9,861 nucleotides of DNA, taken from NCBI GenBank assembly GCA_046757565.1, contig JBHHYN010000112.1:1-9861 (forward strand), read 5' to 3'. Shown here in pieces: positions 7,106-9,861 of the stretch. The notes beneath the pieces are model-generated. The model was not told the DNA's origin and made no database searches. It saw only the letters and a program-made list of their open reading frames with translations. The translations under genes were made by a program, and so were the position numbers. The stretch is from JBHHYN01 sp046757565. Lineage in GTDB: Bacteria > Pseudomonadota > Gammaproteobacteria > Eutrophobiales > Eutrophobiaceae. How positions within the stretch are numbered: position 1 is the stretch's first letter; every line of letters starts with the position of its first letter.

Positions 7106-7558
7106 ATGTCCGTAGCAATTGCACTGCATCTGTTATCCACCATCGTTTGGGTGGGCGGAATGTTTTTCGCCCTTTTGGTGCTCAGACCGGCTTCGGTTGA
7201 TCTGGAAACGGAAGACCGCCTGCCGCTTTGGGGCCGCACCTTCGGCAAGTTTTTTCCCTGGATATGGACAGCAGTCATTGTTCTGTTGATCAGTGGCTAC
7301 TGGATGATCTTCGGATTTTGGGGTGGCTTTGCCAGACTACCGGTTTACTTACATCTCATGCAAGCGATTGGCTGGTTAATGATCCTGCTTTTTCTGCACC
7401 TATGGTTTGCGCCATATAGACGGTTCAAGAAAGCGCTGGCGGCTGACGATTTGTCTGAAGCTGCCCGTAATCTCAATCAGATCCGACAGCTTGTCACCAC
7501 CAACCTGGTTCTAGGCCTAATCAACGCCATTATTGGCGCCTCAGGTGCATACTGGTAG
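7106..7558 (+). CDS. CopD-like four-helix membrane protein
   Basis: This 150-residue integral membrane protein resembles the CopD domain found in copper-handling proteins. Four hydrophobic segments are visible near 4-25, 50-70, 82-101 and 127-148, with conserved-looking histidines inside or next to them: His8 in ALHLLSTIVWVGGMFF, His83 in VYLHLM, and His98. AAGGA (7094-7098) lies about 7 nt before the ATG at 7106, which decides that start over the TTG just upstream. It is probably the last gene of the block begun at 3011, after an 84-nt gap. In this setting it could affect copper supply to the copper-dependent P19 protein; that is inference. Many short CopD-like proteins have no proven function. 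Confidence 0.8.
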   Translation: MSVAIALHLLSTIVWVGGMFFALLVLRPASVDLETEDRLPLWGRTFGKFFPWIWTAVIVLLISGYWMIFGFWGGFARLPVYLHLMQAIGWLMILLFLHLWFAPYRRFKKALAADDLSEAARNLNQIRQLVTTNLVLGLINAIIGASGAYW

Positions 7559-7643
7559 TATCCGAAAACTAAAGTTTTGGTAATTCACTCCAAGACGTCA
7601 AGTCTGTGTCAAAATTCCACTACGGTAGGCTTCTGCCATCGCT

Positions 7644-7826
7644 TTATGCGGTCGTAGACAGAATAAAGAAACTGTGGCTACCATCACCAATGCCATCACA
7701 AATTGGGCATCTATGACCCTCTGCCGATCTAGCTGAGCCTGAATCTACAACTTTACATGTTTGGCAGATATACCACCTGCTAATGAGGTGATCTAAATCA
7801 TCAAGATGGAAATTAACATCTTCCAT
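7644..7826 (-). CDS. Possible small zinc-ribbon protein in a cassette, reversed
   Basis: This 60-residue frame contains ICQTC (two cysteines, C-X2-C), then 16 residues, then GHRCPIC (C-X2-C): a plausible four-cysteine zinc ribbon in WYICQTCKVVDSGSARSAEG and the following GHRCPICDGIG. It sits directly before attC site 1 and reads away from it. Short cysteine-ribbon proteins are common in integron cassettes. No clear ribosome site precedes the ATG, and no attC or attI site marks the other end of such a cassette between 7559 and 7643, which otherwise holds only a weak hairpin (7562-7580). I cannot name a family. Confidence 0.45.
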   Translation of the reverse strand: MEDVNFHLDDLDHLISRWYICQTCKVVDSGSARSAEGHRCPICDGIGDGSHSFFILSTTA

Positions 7827-7832
7827 TTAGAC

Positions 7833-7895
7833 TCATAACGACCAAGCCAAGGGGGGGGCGCTTTTTGCCGCTCCCACTTGGGCGTGTTGTTATGT
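7833..7895 (+). repeat. attC site 1 (integron cassette recombination site)
   Basis: The R'' box TCATAAC (7833-7839) pairs with the R' box GTTATGT (7889-7895) over CATAAC/GTTATG. The L'' box CCAAG (7842-7846) pairs with L' CTTGG (7877-7881). The centre is an imperfect hairpin with cgctttttgccg at its tip and a run of eight G in its 5' arm. The 63-bp length is within the normal range. Its loop closely resembles that of attC site 2, as expected for cassettes drawn from one chromosomal integron. Confidence 0.75.
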
Positions 7896-7926
7896 GCGAA
7901 TTTGTATTGTACAATTAATTGTACAA
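7887..7926 (+). promoter_or_regulatory. Promoter and YefM-type operator of the toxin-antitoxin cassette
   Basis: TTGTTA (7887-7892), a 17-bp spacer and TACAAT (7910-7915) form a good sigma70-type promoter. A perfect 20-bp palindrome at 7907-7926 covers the -10 element and contains two TGTACA hexamers (7908-7913 and 7920-7925) 12 bp apart. TGTACA is the known core of YefM operators, so autorepression by the YefM or YefM-YoeB complex is likely. The -35 box overlaps the R' box of attC site 1. Confidence 0.75.
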
Positions 7927-7943
7927 AGACGAGGAAATTCTCT

Positions 7944-8195
7944 ATGGCTACTATTACATATTCTGAAGCACGAAGCAGACTTGCCGAGACTATGGAAAAG
8001 GTCTGTGATGACCATGCTCCTATTATTATTACCCGGAAAAATTCACGCTCGGTTGTCATGATTTCATTGGATGATTTCGAGGCCTTGGAGGAAACAGCAT
8101 ACTTGCTACGAAGTCCAAAAAATGCACGTCGACTTCTCGAATCCATTGCAGAGTTGGAATCGGGTGCTGGCACAGAGAGGGAGCTTGTTGAGTGA
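7944..8195 (+). CDS. yefM: YefM/Phd-family antitoxin
   Basis: This 83-residue antitoxin begins ATITYSEARSRLAETMEKVC, the classic N-terminal DNA-binding half of YefM. The middle has the IITRKNSRSVVMISLDDFEALEETAYLL signature, split here as IITRKNSRSVVMISL and DDFEALEETAYLLRSP. The C-terminal tail wraps around and neutralises the YoeB ribonuclease. GAGGAAA (7931-7937) lies about 7 nt before the ATG at 7944; a longer reading from 7878 would start inside the promoter and is unlikely. The stop overlaps the GTG start of yoeB by 4 nt, which couples their translation. Expression is probably autorepressed at the palindrome just upstream. The gene looks intact. Confidence 0.95.
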   Translation: MATITYSEARSRLAETMEKVCDDHAPIIITRKNSRSVVMISLDDFEALEETAYLLRSPKNARRLLESIAELESGAGTERELVE

Positions 8196-8446
8196 ATTTG
8201 ATCTTTTCGGAGCACGCTTGGGAAGATTACCTCTACTGGCAACGAACTGATAAAAAGAATCTGAAGCGAATAAATCAAATTATTAAAGAAATCCAGCGTG
8301 CGCCTTTCCGGGGAATCGGAAAACCGGAACCTCTTAAACATGGTCTTTCCGGCTATTGGTCTCGACGGATAGACGATGAACATAGAATAGTTTATAAAAT
8401 CGAAAACAAGGCTCTCTTCTTAGCTCAGCTTCGATATCATTATTAG
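8192..8446 (+). CDS. yoeB: YoeB/Txe-family mRNA interferase toxin
   Basis: This 84-residue ribosome-dependent endoribonuclease cuts mRNA in the A site when the antitoxin is lost. It aligns end to end with E. coli YoeB and keeps all catalytic positions: Glu46 in GKPEPLKH, Arg65 in DDEHRIVY and His83 in the terminal RYHY. The characteristic LSGYWSRRI is also present. It starts at GTG 8192, overlapping the yefM stop by 4 nt, which is the normal arrangement. The stop lies 10 nt before attC site 2, so the pair forms one mobile cassette that would stabilise the array. Nothing suggests loss of activity. Confidence 0.95.
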   Translation: MNLIFSEHAWEDYLYWQRTDKKNLKRINQIIKEIQRAPFRGIGKPEPLKHGLSGYWSRRIDDEHRIVYKIENKALFLAQLRYHY

Positions 8447-8455
8447 ATACTTGGC

Positions 8456-8516
8456 ACCTAATGTTTGCGTCAAGAGGCGCCGCTTTTTGGCGCCCTGCTT
8501 GAACGCTTTGTTAGGC
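8456..8516 (+). repeat. attC site 2 (integron cassette recombination site)
   Basis: The R' box GTTAGGC (8510-8516) is canonical. The R'' box ACCTAAT (8456-8462) is slightly degenerate. L'' TCAAG (8470-8474) pairs with L' CTTGA (8498-8502). The centre is a strong hairpin with GGCGCC at 8476-8481 and 8489-8494 around gcttttt. The 61-bp site begins 9 nt after the yoeB stop, as in ordinary cassettes. Confidence 0.85.
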
Positions 8517-8763
8517 GATTGTCTTTAAGTTCTTCACGAAGTATTTTGCGTAGAGTCTTTTCGTCAACCGGACGACGCCCAGAGGTTAAATATTCACGTA
8601 ACGCTTCATTGATCATGGTCTGATATCCGCGACCCGTTTCTTCTGCGCGTGCGCGAAATTCTGAGATAACCTCCTTATCAAGAAATATAGTAATTCGTTC
8701 CTTGCCTCGATTGGAAATAACTGCACCTCGTTTCGCTTTCGAAAAATCGTACTCACTTCTCAT
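8470..8763 (-). CDS. brnA: BrnA-family antitoxin, tail encoded inside attC
   Basis: This 97-residue BrnA-type antitoxin has an N-terminal segment that contacts the toxin and a ribbon-helix-helix DNA-binding domain. RSEYDFSKAKRGAV is the typical BrnA start, so Met at 8763 is preferred over the ATG at 8778. The DNA-binding part runs from ERITIFLDKEVISEFRARAE to GRGYQTMINEALREYL. The last 15 residues (83-97, RLTKRSSRAPKSGAS) are encoded within attC site 2, so this tail is probably a by-product of cassette insertion; the family usually ends near REELKD. The start overlaps the end of the broken brnT by 11 nt. With its toxin broken it may persist as a solitary antitoxin. Confidence 0.88.
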   Translation of the reverse strand: MRSEYDFSKAKRGAVISNRGKERITIFLDKEVISEFRARAEETGRGYQTMINEALREYLTSGRRPVDEKTLRKILREELKDNRLTKRSSRAPKSGAS

Positions 8764-9019
8764 AATTCTTTCTCTCATTTAAGCTGGCTTTTCTTGCTGA
8801 TATGAGCCGAATATTATTTTTATCATAGGCGTAGATAACCACAAGAACTCGTCCTATAGCATCTAAGCCTATAGTTATGAATCGCTGCTCATTCTCAGCA
8901 TCTGGATCTTCCATAGTAAGGGCATATGGGTCCCCGGGAACTGCTTCAGCATCTGGGAAGCTAACTCCGTGTTTTTTCCAATTGGCTCAGGCCTCAGCCG
9001 GGTCCCATATAACCTCCAT
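8753..9019 (-). pseudogene. brnT: BrnT-family toxin broken by a nonsense codon
   Basis: Reading 9019 to 8753 on the minus strand gives an 88-codon frame that fits BrnT from end to end: MEVIWDPAEA, stop, ANWKKHGVSFPDAEAV, then EQRFITIGLDAIGRVLVVIY and IRLISARKAS. BrnT is a small ribonuclease with a RelE/ParE-like fold. The single in-frame TGA (8987-8989) replaces codon 11; a C-to-T change from CGA would explain it. Everything after it is open and keeps the family landmarks, including the RLISARKA end, so decay is recent. A sequencing error at this base is possible. An internal ATG at codon 36 would give only a truncated protein. It lies directly upstream of brnA with an 11-nt overlap. Confidence 0.85.
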
Positions 9020-9026
9020 GTTTCAA

Positions 9027-9055
9027 AATATATGTATAATATATGTATATGTAAA
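9027..9055 (-). promoter_or_regulatory. Putative brnTA promoter and operator repeats
   Basis: On the minus strand TTTACA (9055-9050), a 17-bp spacer and TATATT (9032-9027) make a plausible promoter. It would start transcription almost at the brnT ATG (9019). The same AT-rich stretch holds two copies of aatatatgtata (9027-9038 and 9038-9049) spaced 11 bp, about one helical turn, which could bind the ribbon-helix-helix antitoxin BrnA. Low sequence complexity limits confidence. Confidence 0.45.
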
Positions 9056-9060
9056 GTGTC

Positions 9061-9067
9061 GCCTAAC
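9061..9067 (+). other. Isolated attC half-site (R'' box)
   Basis: GCCTAAC is the perfect complement of an R' box such as GTTAGGC of attC site 2. It lies just beyond the brnTA promoter, where the third cassette should end. No matching GTTAGGC or L box follows within the next 150 bp; the four-hairpin stretch begins 11 bp later. The site therefore looks truncated. A chance 7-mer cannot be excluded. Confidence 0.4.
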
Positions 9068-9078
9068 GAAGTAATTAT

Positions 9079-9167
9079 CCCCCGGCAGAGCCGGGGGCTT
9101 TAGTTTTGTGAGCCGCTCAAAGCGGCAGTTACGGAGCCTACGGCTCCTTGAGACCCCTGAAGGGGTC
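9079..9167. repeat. Cluster of four short perfect hairpins
   Basis: Four consecutive stem-loops are visible: cccccggc-aga-gccggggg (9079-9097), gccgct-caa-agcggc (9112-9126), ggagcc-tac-ggctcc (9133-9147) and gacccc-tgaa-ggggtc (9152-9167). Stems are 6 to 8 bp without mismatch and loops are 3 to 4 nt. The first is followed by ctttagtttt and could act as a + strand terminator, but no + strand gene lies close upstream. The series looks like the structured end or RNA part of a transposable element, for example of IS200/IS605 type; that is inference. Confidence 0.7.
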
Positions 9168-9172
9168 AAGTT

Positions 9173-9244
9173 CTATACCAGTTGCATCTGATCGATTCGA
9201 CGATCTTCTTTCTCCTGGCGGCGGATGTATTCCCGTATCACCTG
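9173..9244 (-). pseudogene. Possible gene remnant behind the small ORF
   Basis: Directly after the stop of the 72-residue gene, and in the same frame, the minus strand encodes VIREYIRRQEKEDRRIDQMQ before a TAG at 9173-9175. The strongly charged helical stretch looks like the C-terminal end of a small DNA-binding antitoxin, but no start or upstream part belongs to it. It ends where the hairpin cluster begins. It may equally be noncoding. Confidence 0.2.
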
Positions 9245-9463
9245 TTATGCTGCTTTAATGATAGCCTGCTCCGTAGCATCAGGCAGGGTCACAGAAACGA
9301 AATATTCTTTTGGATATATGTAATCTTCGCCGGATTCGTCAATTATTCTTATCTGCTCCATTTCCTCAGCGTCCGCATCCGGCACGACCTGATATAGCTT
9401 CCTGATTTCCAAAGAAGCCTGGTAGTCATCATTCTTAATACAAATTACAAATTGATGATTCAT
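9245..9463 (-). CDS. Small conserved-looking protein of unknown function
   Basis: This is a 72-residue soluble protein that I cannot name. It begins MNHQFVICIKNDDYQASLEI, continues RKLYQVVPDADAEEM, and carries RIIDESGEDYIYPKEYF. From memory, very similar short proteins with the DESGEDY-YP motif occur widely in bacteria as uncharacterised proteins. It is acidic, has no membrane segment, and lacks obvious catalytic motifs. Before the miniature element inserted, its start lay only a few bases after the stop of the small frame at 9675-9800, so the two were probably an operon. The insertion now separates them by about 210 bp and may have cut the gene off from its promoter. Confidence 0.6.
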   Translation of the reverse strand: MNHQFVICIKNDDYQASLEIRKLYQVVPDADAEEMEQIRIIDESGEDYIYPKEYFVSVTLPDATEQAIIKAA

Positions 9464-9469
9464 ATTCTC

Positions 9470-9480
9470 AGCCTATATAT
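9470..9480. repeat. Target-site duplication of the MITE, left copy
   Basis: agcctatatat directly abuts the left terminal repeat and is identical to 9677-9687. Confidence 0.85.
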
Positions 9481-9676
9481 GAATGGCACTTACTTAAGGC
9501 CCAGTCACAGGAAAATATCAACTCTCTTGCACTCCGTCATTGCGGCGAAGGCCGCAATCCAGTCACATATGAGCGCCGCAGGCGCACTTTATTTCACTGG
9601 ATGCCGGAACAAGCTTGCCCCGTACTTGATACGGGGTCCGGCATGACAACATATTTCCCTTAAGTAAGTGCCATTC
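9481..9676. mobile_element. 196-bp miniature inverted-repeat element (MITE)
   Basis: Perfect 19-bp terminal inverted repeats lie at 9481-9499 (gaatggcacttacttaagg) and 9658-9676. They are flanked by an 11-bp direct repeat agcctatatat at 9470-9480 and 9677-9687, which is the target duplication. No transposase is encoded, so mobility would depend on a full-length relative. An 11-bp duplication fits IS4-type transposases, and from memory the aagtaagtgccatt end resembles such elements; neither is verified. The interior (9536-9647) is a folded repeat: gtcat/atgac closing ends, stems tgcggc/gccgca (9541-9556) and gcgcc/ggcgc (9573-9585), the pair atccagt/actggat, and atgccgga/tccggcat enclosing ccccgta/tacgggg. 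Confidence 0.9.
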
Positions 9677-9800
9677 AGCCTATATATCGCTTGATCTTAA
9701 ATTCTTTCTTACCAATGCCGGTCGCTTCATACCAGTGTAGCTCAGCATGCCTTATGGCAAGGCCCATAATCCACGTTCTACGCTTCTTTTTCTAATCCAT
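9675..9800 (-). pseudogene. Small basic ORF, partner of the 72-residue gene, possibly broken
   Basis: On the minus strand ATG GAT at 9800 is followed by TAG (9794-9792) and then an open run KKKRRTWIMGLAIRHAELHW and YEATGIGKKEFKIKRYIG. The AELHWYEATGIGKKEFKIK core looks strongly coding and, from memory, matches the end of widespread short unknown proteins. The intact part can start only at ATG 9767 (30 residues). The stop TGA is composite: its T comes from the target duplication and its GA from the terminal repeat of the MITE, so the insertion rebuilt the original stop. Whether the early TAG is a mutation or the true start lies elsewhere is unclear. The bases from 9801 to the window end show nothing recognisable. 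Confidence 0.4.
9677..9687. repeat. Target-site duplication of the MITE, right copy
   Basis: agcctatatat directly abuts the right terminal repeat and is identical to 9470-9480. On the minus strand it encodes the last codons of the small frame ending at 9675. Confidence 0.85.
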
Positions 9801-9861
9801 ATAAAGAAGGCTCTTCAGCAGAATCTGTGGGTTAACAAGAAAGACTTTTGAATAAAAACTG

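Noticed and set aside
7106..7558. The CopD-like protein as the missing iron permease
   Set aside because: It has four helices and no REXXE motifs, which FTR1-type permeases need; it cannot be called a permease from the sequence.
7793..8383. A 196-codon minus-strand frame opposite yefM-yoeB
   Set aside because: It runs antisense to two well-supported genes and across attC site 1; its protein shows no family features.
9079..9107. First hairpin as a dedicated Rho-independent terminator
   Set aside because: It has a strong stem and a partial T run on the + strand, but no + strand gene reads toward it; it fits better as part of the four-hairpin series.
9061..9180. A complete long attC site across the hairpins
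   Set aside because: No GTTAGGC-like R' box complementary to GCCTAAC follows; the closest GTTACGG does not pair.
1..9861. CRISPR array, tRNA, rRNA or riboswitch
   Set aside because: No regularly spaced repeats with unique spacers, no cloverleaf, and no conserved riboswitch core were seen on either strand.

Overview
The window looks like an accessory stretch of a proteobacterial chromosome, most likely gammaproteobacterial. This rests on the close match of the YefM-YoeB pair to the E. coli pair, a Fur box of the enterobacterial type, and the P19/FtrD-type iron genes. No rRNA, tRNA or housekeeping gene is present to fix the taxon, so the assignment is an inference. The window has three parts: a mobile element at the left edge, a metabolic core on the + strand, and a patchwork of integron cassettes, toxin-antitoxin genes and small repeats on the right.

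Left (1-1631). A nearly complete IS110-family element of the IS1111 type (about 10-1501) carries one transposase gene on the minus strand. About 390 bp of noncoding DNA lie downstream of that gene, where IS1111-type elements keep their bridge RNA. The element sits inside one arm of an older inverted repeat. Joining bases 1-9 to 1502-1513 restores a 21-bp sequence that is the exact reverse complement of 1564-1584.

Core (1632-7558). Six + strand genes follow: a GlcF-like double [4Fe-4S] protein; a NosR/NapH/FtrD-like membrane polyferredoxin; a P19/FtrA-type periplasmic iron-binding protein; a large double-domain SagB/ThcOx-type flavin oxidoreductase; a small unknown protein; and a small CopD-like membrane protein. 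A good Fur box lies at the 3' end of the GlcF-like gene, just ahead of the polyferredoxin gene, so the block from 3011 onward is probably iron-regulated. The P19-polyferredoxin pair recalls the FtrABCD ferrous-iron system. No FTR1-type permease is present, and a SagB-type flavoprotein and a CopD-like protein take the neighbouring places. I consider this the most interesting functional unit here.

Right (7559-9861). Two attC sites of similar architecture (7833-7895 and 8456-8516) frame a yefM-yoeB toxin-antitoxin cassette. A reversed brnT-brnA cassette follows, with brnT broken by a nonsense codon, and then an isolated attC half-site (9061-9067). No integrase is in the window, so this is a cluster of cassettes without a visible integrase. 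Four short hairpins follow (9079-9167), then a small minus-strand gene pair. The two genes of that pair are separated by a 196-bp miniature transposable element with 19-bp perfect terminal inverted repeats, 11-bp target duplications and an internally folded repeat. The last ~60 bp hold nothing I can recognise.
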